Source of the DNA: Streptomyces silaceus
Lineage (GTDB): Bacteria > Actinomycetota > Actinomycetes > Streptomycetales > Streptomycetaceae
NCBI RefSeq assembly: GCF_001419745.1
Contig: NZ_LIRJ01000082.1
Location: 1-63,223, forward strand
DNA: 63,223 nt
Direction of reading: 5' to 3'
A program made the position numbers and the translations under genes. Positions 38,536-49,161 of the stretch are shown piece by piece (positions within the stretch are counted from its first letter, which is position 1; every line of letters begins with the position of its first letter). The notes beneath the pieces are model-generated. The model was not told where the DNA came from. It was given only the letters and a program-made list of their open reading frames with translations, and did not search any database.

Positions 38536-38952
38536 GTGGAGCTGAGAAGGCACCCTCTGGTCCGGAAGCTGCTGTCCCTGGACCTGCCGACCGCGGACTA
38601 CGTCGTGGCGGGCAGCGGGGCGCTGCTGGCGCACGGCATCAGGGACCGGATCGGCGATCTGGACGTCGTCGCGCGGGGTGCCGCCTGGAAGATTGCCGCC
38701 GGACTCGCCGAGCCGGTCACGGCGCCCTCCGGGCACGGCCGCATGGTGCTGCTCTGCGACGGGGACATCGAGGTCTTCGACCAGTGGCTGCCCGGTACAC
38801 CGGGGCCCGACGAGTTGATCGCGGGGGCGGAGTGGGTCTCCGGCATCCCGTTCTGCCCGTTGTCGCAGATCCTCGTCTGGAAAGAGCGCTCGCTCCGGCC
38901 GAAGGACCAGGCGGACGTCGAATTGATCAAGGAGTTTCTGCGACGGGGCTGA
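38536..38952 (+). CDS. Nucleotidyltransferase-fold protein (MNT/AbiEii-like)
   Basis: A 138-residue protein with a minimal nucleotidyltransferase pattern: AGSGALLAHGIRDRIGDLDV near residues 24-43 (Gly-Ser, then Asp-x-Asp) and a later DGDIEVFDQW that may supply the third acid. The end, RPKDQADVELIKEFL, resembles the Lys-Asp-x-x-Asp helix of AbiEii-type proteins. The family includes toxin-antitoxin nucleotidyltransferases, but no partner antitoxin is visible. GTG 38536 has GGAG at 38524-38527. It is coupled to the upstream membrane protein gene. Confidence 0.72.
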   Translation: MELRRHPLVRKLLSLDLPTADYVVAGSGALLAHGIRDRIGDLDVVARGAAWKIAAGLAEPVTAPSGHGRMVLLCDGDIEVFDQWLPGTPGPDELIAGAEWVSGIPFCPLSQILVWKERSLRPKDQADVELIKEFLRRG

Positions 38953-38994
38953 TCCGCGCAGATGTCCGGCGTGTCGGGGCCCATCGCATTTGTT

Positions 38995-39023
38995 TTGACC
39001 GAAGTCCATGAGGTAGGTACGCT
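38995..39023 (+). promoter_or_regulatory. str operon (rpsL) promoter
   Basis: TTGACC (38995-39000), a 17-base spacer and TACGCT (39018-39023). The predicted start near 39030 gives a leader of about 190 nt before rpsL. Confidence 0.75.
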
Positions 39024-39143
39024 CAGACCTTGTGCCTGGGGTGTGCCTGGGCTCGCGCGCGTGTCCTCAACCGCAGCGGGAGTCCGAGAACGGCCACCGT
39101 AATCTGCGCTTCTTTCCGCCTTGCGGCGGGAGTCTGCAGCATT

Positions 39144-39168
39144 CGACACACCCGACCGCGTGGGTCGG
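39144..39168 (+). promoter_or_regulatory. Leader element shared with rpsJ, copy 1
   Basis: A 25-nt sequence, CGACACACCC then GACCGCGTGGGTCGG, that recurs at 43981-44005 with one mismatch. It folds as CCGACC/GGTCGG around GCGTG. It lies 50 bases upstream of the rpsL start codon. Confidence 0.8.
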
Positions 39169-39218
39169 CGACGTTCCAGGTTAGCTTTACTATTCGGCAC
39201 ACAGAAACCGGAGAAGTA

Positions 39219-39590
39219 GTGCCTACGATCCAGCAGCTGGTCCGCAAGGGCCGGCAGGACAAGGTCGAGAAGAACAAGACGCCCGCACTCGAGGGTTCGC
39301 CCCAGCGCCGTGGCGTCTGCACGCGTGTGTTCACGACCACCCCGAAGAAGCCGAACTCGGCCCTCCGTAAGGTCGCGCGTGTGCGTCTGACCTCCGGGAT
39401 CGAGGTCACGGCCTACATTCCGGGTGAGGGACACAACCTGCAGGAGCACTCCATCGTGCTCGTGCGTGGTGGCCGTGTGAAGGACCTGCCTGGTGTTCGT
39501 TACAAGATCATCCGCGGTTCGCTCGACACCCAGGGTGTCAAGAACCGCAAGCAGGCCCGCAGCCGCTACGGCGCCAAGAAGGAGAAGTAA
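39219..39590 (+). CDS. rpsL: 30S ribosomal protein S12
   Basis: A 123-residue small-subunit protein at the decoding centre. Streptomycin-related residues are wild type: Lys43 in [13 protein letters not shown] and Lys88 in [10 protein letters not shown], with Asp89, the usual methylthiolation site, also present. The GTG at 39219 ([14 protein letters not shown]) is preceded by GGAGAAG. First gene of the str operon, two bases before rpsG. Confidence 0.98.
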   Translation: MPTIQQLVRKGRQDKVEKNKTPALEGSPQRRGVCTRVFTTTPKKPNSALRKVARVRLTSGIEVTAYIPGEGHNLQEHSIVLVRGGRVKDLPGVRYKIIRGSLDTQGVKNRKQARSRYGAKKEK

Positions 39591-39592
39591 GA

Positions 39593-40063
39593 ATGCCTCG
39601 TAAGGGCCCCGCCCCGAAGCGCCCGGTCATCATCGACCCGGTCTACGGTTCTCCTCTGGTGACCTCCCTCATCAACAAGGTGCTGCTGAACGGCAAGCGC
39701 TCCACCGCCGAGCGCATCGTGTACGGCGCCATGGAGGGCCTGCGCGAGAAGACCGGCAACGACCCGGTCATCACGCTGAAGCGCGCGCTGGAGAACATCA
39801 AGCCGACCCTCGAGGTCAAGTCCCGCCGCGTCGGTGGTGCGACCTACCAGGTTCCGATCGAGGTCAAGCCCGGTCGTGCCAACACGCTGGCCCTGCGCTG
39901 GCTGGTCGGTTACTCCCGCGCCCGTCGCGAGAAGACCATGACCGAGCGTCTGCTCAACGAGCTCCTCGACGCCTCCAACGGCCTGGGTGCCGCTGTGAAG
40001 AAGCGCGAGGACACGCACAAGATGGCCGAGTCCAACAAGGCCTTCGCGCACTACCGCTGGTAG
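39593..40063 (+). CDS. rpsG: 30S ribosomal protein S7
   Basis: A 156-residue primary 16S rRNA-binding protein that nucleates the 30S head. Seen: [20 protein letters not shown] at the start, [14 protein letters not shown] in the middle and the end AFAHYRW. It begins two bases after the rpsL stop, so translation is coupled. In E. coli S7 is the repressor of this operon; whether that holds here is not visible. fusA follows after 39 bases. Confidence 0.98.
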   Translation: MPRKGPAPKRPVIIDPVYGSPLVTSLINKVLLNGKRSTAERIVYGAMEGLREKTGNDPVITLKRALENIKPTLEVKSRRVGGATYQVPIEVKPGRANTLALRWLVGYSRARREKTMTERLLNELLDASNGLGAAVKKREDTHKMAESNKAFAHYRW

Positions 40064-40102
40064 TCGCTACCCACATCGAGACCGAGAGAAGACTGAGCCA
40101 AC

Positions 40103-42229
40103 ATGGCTACCACTTCACTTGACCTGGCCAAGGTGCGGAACATCGGCATCATGGCCCACATCGACGCGGGCAAGACGACGACCACCGAGCGGATCCTGTT
40201 CTACACCGGTGTCTCGTACAAGATCGGTGAGGTCCACGACGGCGCTGCCACGATGGACTGGATGGAGCAGGAGCAGGAGCGTGGCATCACGATCACCTCT
40301 GCTGCCACCACCTGTCACTGGCCGCTGAACGACGTCGATCACACCATCAACATCATCGACACCCCGGGCCACGTCGACTTCACCGTCGAGGTGGAGCGCT
40401 CGCTCCGCGTGCTCGACGGTGCCGTGACGGTGTTCGACGGCGTCGCCGGCGTTGAGCCCCAGTCCGAGACCGTGTGGCGTCAGGCGGACCGTTACGGCGT
40501 TCCGCGCATCTGCTTCGTCAACAAGCTCGACCGCACGGGTGCCGAGTTCCACCGCTGCGTCGACATGATCGTCGACCGCCTCGGTGCGACCCCCCTCGTC
40601 ATGCAGCTGCCCATCGGCGCAGAGGCTGACTTCAAGGGCGTCGTCGACCTCGTCACCATGAAGGCCTTCGTCTGGTCCGCCGAGACCAAGATGGGCGAGG
40701 CCTACGACATCGTCGACATCCCCGACACGCACACCGAGGCTGCCGAGGAGTACCGCGGCAAGCTGCTCGAGGCCGTCGCGGAGAACGACGAGGAGATGAT
40801 GGAGCTGTACCTCGAGGGCCAGGAGCCCTCCGAGGAGCAGCTGTACGCGGCGATCCGTCGCATCACCATCGCCTCCGGCAAGGGCGGCGACACCACCGTC
40901 ACCCCCGTCTTCTGCGGTACCGCGTTCAAGAACAAGGGCGTCCAGCCCCTGCTCGACGCGGTCGTGCGCTACCTGCCGTCCCCCCTGGACGTCGAGGCCA
41001 TCGAGGGCCACGACGTCAAGGACCCGGAGACGGTCGTCAAGCGCAAGCCGTCCGACGACGAGCCGCTGTCGGCCCTCGCGTTCAAGATCGCGAGCGACCC
41101 GCACCTCGGCAAGCTCACCTTCGTCCGGATCTACTCCGGTCGCCTTGACTCCGGCACCGCGGTGCTGAACTCCGTCAAGGGCAAGAAGGAGCGCATCGGC
41201 AAGATCTACCGCATGCACGCGAACAAGCGTGAGGAGATCGAGTCGGTGGGCGCCGGTGACATCGTCGCCGTCATGGGTCTGAAGCAGACCACCACGGGTG
41301 AGACGCTCTGTGACGACAAGCAGCCGGTGATCCTGGAGTCCATGGACTTCCCGGCGCCGGTCATCCAGGTCGCCATCGAGCCGAAGTCCAAGGGCGACCA
41401 GGAGAAGCTGGGTGTCGCCATCCAGCGTCTCTCGGAGGAGGACCCCTCCTTCCAGGTCCACTCGGACGAGGAGACCGGCCAGACCATCATCGGTGGTATG
41501 GGCGAGCTTCACCTCGAGGTGCTCGTCGACCGCATGAAGCGCGAGTTCCGCGTCGAGGCGAACGTCGGCAAGCCGCAGGTGGCGTACCGCGAGACGATCC
41601 GCAAGGCCGTCGAGCGCGTGGACTACACCCACAAGAAGCAGACCGGTGGTACCGGTCAGTTCGCGAAGGTGCAGATCGCGATCGAGCCCATCGAGGGCGG
41701 CGACGCGTCGTACGAGTTCGTGAACAAGGTCACCGGTGGCCGCATCCCCAAGGAGTACATCCCCTCGGTGGACGCGGGTGCTCAGGAGGCCATGCAGTTC
41801 GGCATCCTGGCCGGCTACGAGATGACGGGCGTCCGCGTCACGCTCATCGACGGTGCCTACCACGAGGTCGACTCCTCCGAGCTCGCCTTCAAGATCGCCG
41901 GTTCGCAGGCCTTCAAGGAGGCCGCGCGCAAGGCCAGCCCTGTGCTGCTCGAGCCGATGATGGCCGTCGAGGTCACCACGCCCGAGGACTACATGGGCGA
42001 CGTCATCGGTGACATCAACTCCCGCCGTGGCCAGATCCAGGCCATGGAGGAGCGCAGTGGCGCCCGTGTCGTGAAGGGCCTCGTGCCCCTCTCGGAGATG
42101 TTCGGCTACGTCGGAGACCTCCGCAGCAAGACCTCGGGTCGCGCAAGCTACTCGATGCAGTTCGACTCCTACGCCGAGGTTCCGCGGAACGTCGCCGAGG
42201 AGATCATCGCGAAGGCCAAGGGCGAGTAA
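40103..42229 (+). CDS. fusA: Elongation factor G
   Basis: The 708-residue translocation GTPase. The P loop [12 protein letters not shown] is at residues 19-30, switch I has [11 protein letters not shown]3 is DTPGHVDF and G4 is NKLD. The full five-domain length is present. The start is ATG 40103 behind GAGAGAAG. The 144-base gap to tuf holds a small GGGGT/ACCCC hairpin and TAGGCT and TTGACA hexamers. Confidence 0.98.
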   Translation: MATTSLDLAKVRNIGIMAHIDAGKTTTTERILFYTGVSYKIGEVHDGAATMDWMEQEQERGITITSAATTCHWPLNDVDHTINIIDTPGHVDFTVEVERSLRVLDGAVTVFDGVAGVEPQSETVWRQADRYGVPRICFVNKLDRTGAEFHRCVDMIVDRLGATPLVMQLPIGAEADFKGVVDLVTMKAFVWSAETKMGEAYDIVDIPDTHTEAAEEYRGKLLEAVAENDEEMMELYLEGQEPSEEQLYAAIRRITIASGKGGDTTVTPVFCGTAFKNKGVQPLLDAVVRYLPSPLDVEAIEGHDVKDPETVVKRKPSDDEPLSALAFKIASDPHLGKLTFVRIYSGRLDSGTAVLNSVKGKKERIGKIYRMHANKREEIESVGAGDIVAVMGLKQTTTGETLCDDKQPVILESMDFPAPVIQVAIEPKSKGDQEKLGVAIQRLSEEDPSFQVHSDEETGQTIIGGMGELHLEVLVDRMKREFRVEANVGKPQVAYRETIRKAVERVDYTHKKQTGGTGQFAKVQIAIEPIEGGDASYEFVNKVTGGRIPKEYIPSVDAGAQEAMQFGILAGYEMTGVRVTLIDGAYHEVDSSELAFKIAGSQAFKEAARKASPVLLEPMMAVEVTTPEDYMGDVIGDINSRRGQIQAMEERSGARVVKGLVPLSEMFGYVGDLRSKTSGRASYSMQFDSYAEVPRNVAEEIIAKAKGE

Positions 42230-42248
42230 CTCTCCGGAGCACACGCTT

Positions 42249-42281
42249 TAGGCTTGACACCATCCGCCGGGGTTCGACCCC
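42249..42281 (+). promoter_or_regulatory. fusA-tuf spacer: candidate tuf promoter elements and hairpin
   Basis: TAGGCT (42249-42254) and TTGACA (42254-42259) overlap; GGGGT-TCG-ACCCC (42269-42281) is a hairpin. I recall a separate tuf1 promoter in the fus-tuf spacer of other streptomycetes, but no fully spaced -35/-10 pair is visible. Confidence 0.35.
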
Positions 42282-42373
42282 GAAGGGCGAGAATCCCGGC
42301 GGCTGGCTTCCCAGCAAAGATCACCTGGCGCCGATGAAGCAAGGCGTACAGAACCACTCCACAGGAGGACCCA

Positions 42374-43567
<1,194 letters not shown>

Positions 43568-43623
43568 GTTCGCTTGCTTGCGGATCGGGGAGACCCGGTC
43601 GCTCTGAACTGAGCGCAGCGAAG

Positions 43624-43657
43624 GGCCCCGTTCACCTCCGGGTGAGCGGGGCCTTTT
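43624..43657 (+). terminator. Terminator of the str operon
   Basis: A 13-bp stem, GGCCCCGTTCACC (43624-43636) with GGTGAGCGGGGCC (43641-43653), a TCCG loop, and TTTT at 43654-43657. Confidence 0.95.
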
Positions 43658-43683
43658 GCGTACGCGATCTTGGCCGTGGCAGC

Positions 43684-44069
43684 TTGACAGTTCGGCCCGA
43701 TTGGCCTTCGGCATCCCACGTATGGCACACTGTTCAGGTTGCTCGGTTGAGTGCCGATGCTGTGCGCCTCCCGCCGGGAGGACCGGAAGCGAGTCCCACA
43801 GTACTCGTCGCCCCATCTGCCGTAAGGCAGCGCTGTGGCGGACGTACGGGAATCTTTCGGGAAGTGCGGTGCGGTGATTCAACCAGGCGCCCGGTGGGTT
43901 TCTTCCCCCGGACCCGCGGTCATCGAGGGCCGCAGCCCCTAGCAGGGAAATCCTTCGGGAGATCTGTGTGAGCGGGACTGCGACACGCCCGACCGCGTGG
44001 GTCGGAGGAAGTAGAAAAAAGGGCCTCCCGGGAGCCAGAGCGTTCGAGACGAAGGACTACTAAGTAGCC
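43684..44069 (+). promoter_or_regulatory. S10 operon promoter and long structured leader
   Basis: No gene is supported here. TTGACA (43684-43689) is a consensus -35, but no good -10 stands 17-18 bases after it; CACACT (43726-43731) is a -10 candidate. The leader contains CCTCCC/GGGAGG (about 43768-43782), CTGCC/GGCAG near 43818 and CTCCCGGGAG near 44024. It also contains the 25-nt element shared with rpsL and a small CTAC-TAA-GTAG hairpin between the AAGGA and the rpsJ ATG. Confidence 0.6.
43981..44005 (+). promoter_or_regulatory. Leader element shared with rpsL, copy 2
   Basis: CGACACGCCC then GACCGCGTGGGTCGG: 24 of 25 bases match 39144-39168, and the one difference lies outside the stem. 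The CCGACC/GGTCGG hairpin is preserved. It lies 64 bases upstream of rpsJ. Confidence 0.8.
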
Positions 44070-44378
44070 ATGGCGGGACAGAAGATCCGCATCCGGCTCA
44101 AGGCCTACGACCACGAGGTCATCGACTCCTCGGCGAAGAAGATCGTCGAGACGGTGACGCGTACTGGTGCGTCGGTCGCGGGCCCGGTGCCGCTGCCCAC
44201 TGAGAAGAACGTGTACTGCGTCATCAAGTCGCCGCACAAGTACAAGGACTCGCGCGAGCACTTCGAGATGCGCACGCACAAGCGCCTGATCGACATCCTC
44301 GACCCGACGCCCAAGACCGTTGACTCGCTGATGCGCCTGGACCTTCCGGCCGGCGTTGACATCGAGATCAAGCTCTGA
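44070..44378 (+). CDS. rpsJ: 30S ribosomal protein S10 (NusE)
   Basis: A 102-residue 30S protein that also acts as NusE, the NusG/NusB partner in antitermination. [20 protein letters not shown] is the classical start. AAGGA (44052-44056) lies 13 bases before the ATG with a CTAC-TAA-GTAG hairpin between, which could shorten the effective distance. First gene of the S10 operon. rplC begins 14 bases after its stop. Confidence 0.98.
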   Translation: MAGQKIRIRLKAYDHEVIDSSAKKIVETVTRTGASVAGPVPLPTEKNVYCVIKSPHKYKDSREHFEMRTHKRLIDILDPTPKTVDSLMRLDLPAGVDIEIKL

Positions 44379-44392
44379 AGGGCGCGAGAGAG

Positions 44393-45037
44393 ATGACCAA
44401 GCAGATCAAGGGCATCCTGGGCGAGAAGCTCGGCATGACCCAGGTCTGGGACGAGAACAACCGTGTCGTCCCGGTGACCGTGGTCAAGGCCGGACCCTGC
44501 GTCGTTACCCAGGTCCGTACGAATGACAGCGACGGCTACGAGTCGGTCCAGATCGCCTTCGGCGAGATCGACCCGCGCAAGGTGAACAAGCCCCTCAAGG
44601 GCCACTTCGCCAAGGCCGACGTGACCCCCCGTCGCCACCTCGTCGAGATCCGTACCGCTGACGCCAGCGAGTACACCCTCGGCCAGGAGCTGACTGCCGA
44701 GACGTTCGAGGCCGGTATCAAGGTCGACGTCACCGGCAAGAGCAAGGGCAAGGGCTTCGCCGGTGTGATGAAGCGTCACAACTTCCACGGCGGCAAGGCC
44801 TCCCACGGTGCCCACCGCGTGCACCGCAAGCCCGGTTCCATCGGTGGCTGTGCCACCCCCGGCCGTGTCTTCAAGGGCATGCGCATGGCGGGCCGCATGG
44901 GCAACGAGCGGGTCACCACCCAGAACCTGACCGTCCACGCCGTTGACGCGGAGAAGGGTCTGCTGCTCATCAAGGGCGCAGTTCCTGGTCCGAACGGCGG
45001 CCTCGTCCTGGTCCGTACCGCGGCCAAGGGGGCCTGA
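44393..45037 (+). CDS. rplC: 50S ribosomal protein L3
   Basis: A 214-residue early-assembly 23S rRNA-binding protein near the peptidyl transferase centre. Seen: [15 protein letters not shown] near the start and the extension loop [17 protein letters not shown] followed by [18 protein letters not shown]. The length is typical of actinobacteria. It has GAGAGAG before the ATG and lies eight bases before rplD. Confidence 0.98.
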   Translation: MTKQIKGILGEKLGMTQVWDENNRVVPVTVVKAGPCVVTQVRTNDSDGYESVQIAFGEIDPRKVNKPLKGHFAKADVTPRRHLVEIRTADASEYTLGQELTAETFEAGIKVDVTGKSKGKGFAGVMKRHNFHGGKASHGAHRVHRKPGSIGGCATPGRVFKGMRMAGRMGNERVTTQNLTVHAVDAEKGLLLIKGAVPGPNGGLVLVRTAAKGA

Positions 45038-45045
45038 GGTAACCC

Positions 45046-45696
45046 ATGAGCACCATTGACATCCTTTCGCCTGCCGGCGAGAAGGCCGGGACCGTCGAGC
45101 TCCCCGCGGAGATCTTCGACGCCAAGGTCAGCATCCCGCTGATCCACCAGGTCGTCGTCGCGCAGCTGGCGGCCGCCCGCCAGGGCACGCACAAGACCAA
45201 GACCCGCGGTGAAGTCCGTGGTGGTGGCAAGAAGCCGTACCGCCAGAAGGGCACCGGCCGCGCGCGCCAGGGTTCGACCCGTGCGCCGCAGTTCGCCGGC
45301 GGTGGCGTCGTCCACGGCCCCGTGCCGCGCGACTACTCGCAGCGGACCCCGAAGAAGATGAAGGCCGCCGCCCTGCGCGGTGCCCTCACCGACCGGGCCC
45401 GCAACTCCCGCATCCACGTCGTCTCCGGCGTGGTCGAGGGCGAGATCTCCACGAAGGCCGCCAAGAGCCTGCTCGGCAAGGTCAGTGAGCGCAAGAACGT
45501 GCTCCTGGTCATCGAGCGCTCGGACGAGGCCTCGCTGCTCTCCGCCCGCAACCTGCCCCAGGTGCACATCCTGGAGCCGGGCCAGCTGAACACGTACGAC
45601 GTGCTCGTCTCGGACGACGTGGTCTTCACCAAGGCCGCTTTCGAGTCCTTCGTGTCTGGCCCCAAGGCCAATGAGACCGAAGGGAGCGAAGCCTGA
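45046..45696 (+). CDS. rplD: 50S ribosomal protein L4
   Basis: A 216-residue protein lining the peptide exit tunnel through its long loop ([19 protein letters not shown] then [17 protein letters not shown]), the site of macrolide-resistance changes; no unusual residue is evident. In E. coli L4 regulates the S10 operon; whether that happens here cannot be read from the sequence. The stop overlaps the rplW ATG by one base. Confidence 0.98.
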   Translation: MSTIDILSPAGEKAGTVELPAEIFDAKVSIPLIHQVVVAQLAAARQGTHKTKTRGEVRGGGKKPYRQKGTGRARQGSTRAPQFAGGGVVHGPVPRDYSQRTPKKMKAAALRGALTDRARNSRIHVVSGVVEGEISTKAAKSLLGKVSERKNVLLVIERSDEASLLSARNLPQVHILEPGQLNTYDVLVSDDVVFTKAAFESFVSGPKANETEGSEA

Positions 45697-46115
45697 TGGC
45701 CATCCGTCACCAGAGCATCGCGTCCAAGGCTGCGAAGGCCGCCAAGGCCGCGCGTGTCGCCAAGGCGAAGCGCATCGCGACCGAGGGCAAGATCGCTGTT
45801 GAGCCCACCCCGCTGAGCAAGTCCTTCTCGGACCCGCGCGACGTCCTCGTCAAGCCGGTCGTCTCCGAGAAGTCGTACGCGCTGCTCGACGAGGGCAAGT
45901 ACACGTTCATCGTGGCCCCGGGCGCCAACAAGACCCAGATCAAGCAGGCCGTCGAGGCGGTCTTCTCGGTCAAGGTCACCGGCGTCAACACGATCAACCG
46001 TCAGGGCAAGCGGAAGCGTACGCGCACCGGTTTCGGCAAGCGTGCCGACACCAAGCGCGCCATCGTGACCCTTGCTGAGGGCGACCGTATCGACATCTTC
46101 GGCCAGGCCTCCTAA
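45696..46115 (+). CDS. rplW: 50S ribosomal protein L23
   Basis: A 139-residue protein at the tunnel exit that docks trigger factor and SRP. The conserved core begins near residue 47 ([20 protein letters not shown]). The first 46 residues are an Ala/Lys-rich extension ([17 protein letters not shown]), longer than the roughly 100-residue proteins of most bacteria but usual in streptomycetes. The ATG overlaps the rplD stop (TGATG). Confidence 0.97.
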   Translation: MAIRHQSIASKAAKAAKAARVAKAKRIATEGKIAVEPTPLSKSFSDPRDVLVKPVVSEKSYALLDEGKYTFIVAPGANKTQIKQAVEAVFSVKVTGVNTINRQGKRKRTRTGFGKRADTKRAIVTLAEGDRIDIFGQAS

Positions 46116-46154
46116 CGGAGCGCCCTGGTCCGAATATCGGACGAGGACTGAGAA

Positions 46155-46991
46155 ATGGGAATCCGCAAGTACAAGCCGACTACGCCGGGCCGTCGTGGCT
46201 CCAGCGTCGCCGACTTCGTCGAGGTAACGCGGTCCACGCCGGAGAAGTCGCTGGTCCGCCCGCTGCACAGCAAGGGCGGCCGTAACAACGCCGGTCGGAT
46301 CACCGTTCGCCACCAGGGTGGCGGACACAAGCGCGCCTACCGCGTGATCGACTTCCGTCGTCACGACAAGGACGGCGTGCCGGCCAAGGTCGCGCACATC
46401 GAGTACGACCCCAACCGCACCGCGCGCATCGCGCTGCTGCACTACGCGGACGGCGAGAAGCGCTACATCCTCGCCCCGCGCGGTACGCAGCAGGGTGACC
46501 GGATTGAGAGCGGCCCCGGCGCCGACATCAAGCCCGGCAACAACATGGCGCTGCGCAACATCCCGGTCGGTACGACCATCCACGCCATCGAGCTGCGGCC
46601 CGGCGGCGGCGCGAAGTTCGCCCGTTCCGCGGGTGCCTCCGTGCAGCTGCTCGCGAAGGAAGGCGCCATGGCGCACCTTCGTATGCCGTCCGGCGAGATC
46701 CGTCTCGTGGACGTGCGCTGCCGCGCCACCATCGGCGAGGTCGGCAACGCCGAGCAGTCGAACATCAACTGGGGCAAGGCCGGCCGCATGCGCTGGAAGG
46801 GCGTCCGCCCGACCGTGCGTGGTGTCGTGATGAACCCGGTTGACCACCCGCACGGTGGTGGTGAAGGCAAGACCTCCGGTGGTCGCCACCCGGTCTCGCC
46901 CTGGGGCAAGAAGGAGGGTCGTACTCGTGATCGCAACAAGGCGAGCAACAAGTACATCGTCCGCCGCCGCAAGTCGAACAAGAAGCGCTAG
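46155..46991 (+). CDS. rplB: 50S ribosomal protein L2
   Basis: A 278-residue 23S rRNA-binding protein required for peptidyl transferase activity and subunit joining. Seen: [17 protein letters not shown], the conserved [19 protein letters not shown] with the functionally important His, and a basic tail [11 protein letters not shown]. The gap after rplW is 39 bases. rpsS follows after 12 bases. Confidence 0.98.
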   Translation: MGIRKYKPTTPGRRGSSVADFVEVTRSTPEKSLVRPLHSKGGRNNAGRITVRHQGGGHKRAYRVIDFRRHDKDGVPAKVAHIEYDPNRTARIALLHYADGEKRYILAPRGTQQGDRIESGPGADIKPGNNMALRNIPVGTTIHAIELRPGGGAKFARSAGASVQLLAKEGAMAHLRMPSGEIRLVDVRCRATIGEVGNAEQSNINWGKAGRMRWKGVRPTVRGVVMNPVDHPHGGGEGKTSGGRHPVSPWGKKEGRTRDRNKASNKYIVRRRKSNKKR

Positions 46992-47003
46992 GAGCGGGTT
47001 TAG

Positions 47004-47285
47004 ATGCCGCGCAGTCTCAAGAAGGGGCCCTTCGTCGACGACCACCTCGTGAAGAAGGTGGACGCCCAGAACGAAGCAGGCACCAAGAACGTCATCAAGA
47101 CCTGGTCCCGGCGCTCGATGATCATCCCCAGCATGCTGGGTCACACGATCGCGGTGCACAACGGCAAGACCCACATCCCGGTGTTCGTCACCGAGTCGAT
47201 GGTCGGCCACAAGCTCGGCGAGTTCTCGCCGACTCGCACCTTCCGCGGCCACGTCAAGGACGACCGGAAGTCGAAGCGCCGCTAA
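47004..47285 (+). CDS. rpsS: 30S ribosomal protein S19
   Basis: A 93-residue 30S head protein near the A and P sites. The start [20 protein letters not shown] and the [16 protein letters not shown] region are diagnostic. GGAGCGG precedes the ATG. It is followed by rplV with a short spacer. Confidence 0.98.
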   Translation: MPRSLKKGPFVDDHLVKKVDAQNEAGTKNVIKTWSRRSMIIPSMLGHTIAVHNGKTHIPVFVTESMVGHKLGEFSPTRTFRGHVKDDRKSKRR

Positions 47286-47325
47286 GCGGGGTGGAACGAC
47301 TATGACTAACACCGAAGGGACAACC

Positions 47326-47673
47326 ATGGAAGCCAGGGCCCAGGCGCGGTACATCCGCGTCACGCCCATGAAGGCCCGCCGCGTGGTGGACCTCATCCGT
47401 GGCATGGATGCCACGGAGGCTCAGGCGGTCCTGCGTTTCGCCCCGCAGGCCGCGAGCGTGCCGGTCGGCAAGGTGCTGGACAGCGCCATTGCCAACGCCG
47501 CGCACAACTACGACCACACCGACGCCTCCACGCTGGTCATCAGCGAGGCGTACGTGGATGAGGGCCCGACCCTGAAGCGGTTCCGTCCGCGTGCCCAGGG
47601 CCGTGCCTACCGGATCCGTAAGCGGACCAGCCACATCACCGTGGTCGTCAGCAGCAAGGAAGGAACCCGGTAA
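47326..47673 (+). CDS. rplV: 50S ribosomal protein L22
   Basis: A 115-residue protein whose loop lines the exit tunnel. The start ATG 47326 ([19 protein letters not shown]) has GAAGGGA just upstream and fits the family; an in-frame ATG at 47302, with GGGGTGG before it, would add eight residues (MTNTEGTT) and cannot be excluded. The core ends [20 protein letters not shown]. The stop overlaps the rpsC ATG by one base. Confidence 0.96.
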   Translation: MEARAQARYIRVTPMKARRVVDLIRGMDATEAQAVLRFAPQAASVPVGKVLDSAIANAAHNYDHTDASTLVISEAYVDEGPTLKRFRPRAQGRAYRIRKRTSHITVVVSSKEGTR

Positions 47674-48512
47674 TGGGCCAGAAGGTAAACCCGCACGGGT
47701 TCCGGCTCGGTGTCACGACCGACTTCAAGTCGCGTTGGTACGCCGACAAGCTGTACAAGGACTACGTCAAGGAAGACGTCGCCATCCGTCGGATGATGAC
47801 GTCCGGCATGGAGCGCGCCGGCATCTCGAAGGTGGAGATCGAGCGCACCCGTGACCGCGTGCGTGTGGACATCCACACCGCTCGTCCCGGCATCGTCATC
47901 GGCCGCCGTGGCGCCGAGGCCGACCGCATCCGCGGTGACCTCGAGAAGCTCACGGGCAAGCAGGTCCAGCTGAACATCCTCGAGGTCAAGAACCCCGAGG
48001 TCGACGCTCAGCTCGTGGCCCAGGCCGTTGCCGAGCAGCTGTCCTCCCGCGTCTCCTTCCGTCGTGCCATGCGCAAGAGCATGCAGTCGGCGATGAAGGC
48101 GGGCGCCAAGGGCATCAAGATCCAGTGTGGCGGTCGTCTCGGCGGCGCCGAGATGTCCCGTTCGGAGTTCTACCGCGAGGGCCGTGTGCCCCTGCACACG
48201 CTCCGCGCCAACGTGGACTACGGCTTCTTCGAGGCCAAGACGACCTTCGGCCGCATCGGCGTGAAGGTCTGGATCTACAAGGGCGACGTCAAGAACATCG
48301 CCGAGGTCCGCGCCGAGAACGCCGCTGCCCGCGCCGGCAACCGCCCGGCCCGTGGTGGCAACGACCGCCCGGCCCGTGGTGGCCGCGGTGGCGAGCGTGG
48401 CGGCCGCGGTCGCAAGCCGCAGCAGCAGTCCGCGCCGGCTGCCGAGGCCCCCAAGGCCGACGCTCCCGCCGCTGCCGCTCCGGCTGCCGAGAGCACCGGA
48501 ACGGAGGCCTGA
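47673..48512 (+). CDS. rpsC: 30S ribosomal protein S3
   Basis: A 279-residue 30S protein at the mRNA entry tunnel. The KH domain contains [20 protein letters not shown]. After residue 220 comes a long tail with RPARGG repeats (two copies of a 20-bp DNA repeat, 48340-48359 and 48364-48383), then Ala/Pro/Glu-rich sequence. The tail is longer than in E. coli S3 (233 residues) and is usual in streptomycetes. The ATG overlaps the rplV stop. Confidence 0.97.
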   Translation: MGQKVNPHGFRLGVTTDFKSRWYADKLYKDYVKEDVAIRRMMTSGMERAGISKVEIERTRDRVRVDIHTARPGIVIGRRGAEADRIRGDLEKLTGKQVQLNILEVKNPEVDAQLVAQAVAEQLSSRVSFRRAMRKSMQSAMKAGAKGIKIQCGGRLGGAEMSRSEFYREGRVPLHTLRANVDYGFFEAKTTFGRIGVKVWIYKGDVKNIAEVRAENAAARAGNRPARGGNDRPARGGRGGERGGRGRKPQQQSAPAAEAPKADAPAAAAPAAESTGTEA

Positions 48513-48517
48513 CCGAA

Positions 48518-48937
48518 ATGCTGATCCCCCGTAGGGTCAAGCACCGCAAGCAGCACCACCCGAAGCGCAGCGGTATGTCCAAGGGTGGCACGCAGGTTGC
48601 GTTCGGCGAGTACGGCATCCAGGCGCTGACCCCGGCGTACGTGACGAACCGTCAGATCGAGGCCGCTCGTATCGCCATGACGCGTCACATCAAGCGTGGC
48701 GGCAAGGTCTGGATCAACATCTACCCGGACCGCCCCCTCACCAAGAAGCCTGCCGAGACCCGCATGGGTTCCGGTAAGGGTTCGCCGGAGTGGTGGGTCG
48801 CCAACGTCAAGCCCGGACGCGTGATGTTCGAGCTGTCGTACCCGAACGAGAAGATTGCTCGTGAGGCGCTCACCCGCGCTGCTCACAAGCTTCCGATGAA
48901 GTGCCGCATCGTCCGGCGCGAGGCAGGTGAGTCGTGA
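48518..48937 (+). CDS. rplP: 50S ribosomal protein L16
   Basis: A 139-residue protein that helps position A-site tRNA and binds 5S/23S rRNA. The start [19 protein letters not shown] at ATG 48518 is the family start, five bases after the rpsC stop. Seen: [20 protein letters not shown] and [16 protein letters not shown]. The stop TGA 48935-48937 touches the rpmC start. Confidence 0.98.
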   Translation: MLIPRRVKHRKQHHPKRSGMSKGGTQVAFGEYGIQALTPAYVTNRQIEAARIAMTRHIKRGGKVWINIYPDRPLTKKPAETRMGSGKGSPEWWVANVKPGRVMFELSYPNEKIAREALTRAAHKLPMKCRIVRREAGES

Positions 48938-49161
48938 TGTCGGCCGGTACCAAGGCGTCCGAGCTGCGCGAGCTGGGCAACGAGGAGCTTGTCGCCAAGC
49001 TTCGCGAGGCCAAGGAAGAGCTGTTCAACCTCCGCTTCCAGGCGGCGACCGGTCAGCTCGAGAACCACGGCCGGCTGAAGGCCGTCCGTAAGGACATCGC
49101 GCGGATCTACACCCTGATGCGTGAGCGCGAGCTGGGCATCGAGACGGTGGAGAGCGCCTGA
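48937..49161 (+). CDS. rpmC: 50S ribosomal protein L29
   Basis: A 74-residue helical-hairpin protein at the tunnel exit. The start ATG 48937 ([14 protein letters not shown]) overlaps the rplP stop by one base; a GTG three bases upstream is also possible. Seen: [20 protein letters not shown]. The stop overlaps rpsQ (TGATG). Confidence 0.96.
   Translation: MSAGTKASELRELGNEELVAKLREAKEELFNLRFQAATGQLENHGRLKAVRKDIARIYTLMRERELGIETVESA

Noticed and set aside
38536..38952. A complete toxin-antitoxin system with the nucleotidyltransferase-fold protein as toxin
   Set aside because: No antitoxin-like gene (AbiEi or HEPN type) is adjacent; the neighbour is a multi-spanning membrane protein. Only the fold resemblance is supported.
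39219..39590. Streptomycin-resistance changes in S12, and elfamycin-resistance changes in EF-Tu
   Set aside because: Lys43 and Lys88 of S12, and the Gln and Ala positions of EF-Tu, are the sensitive-type residues.
40115..42244. A 709-codon minus-strand frame across fusA
   Set aside because: It is an antisense shadow of the intact EF-G gene, with no ribosome binding site or motif.
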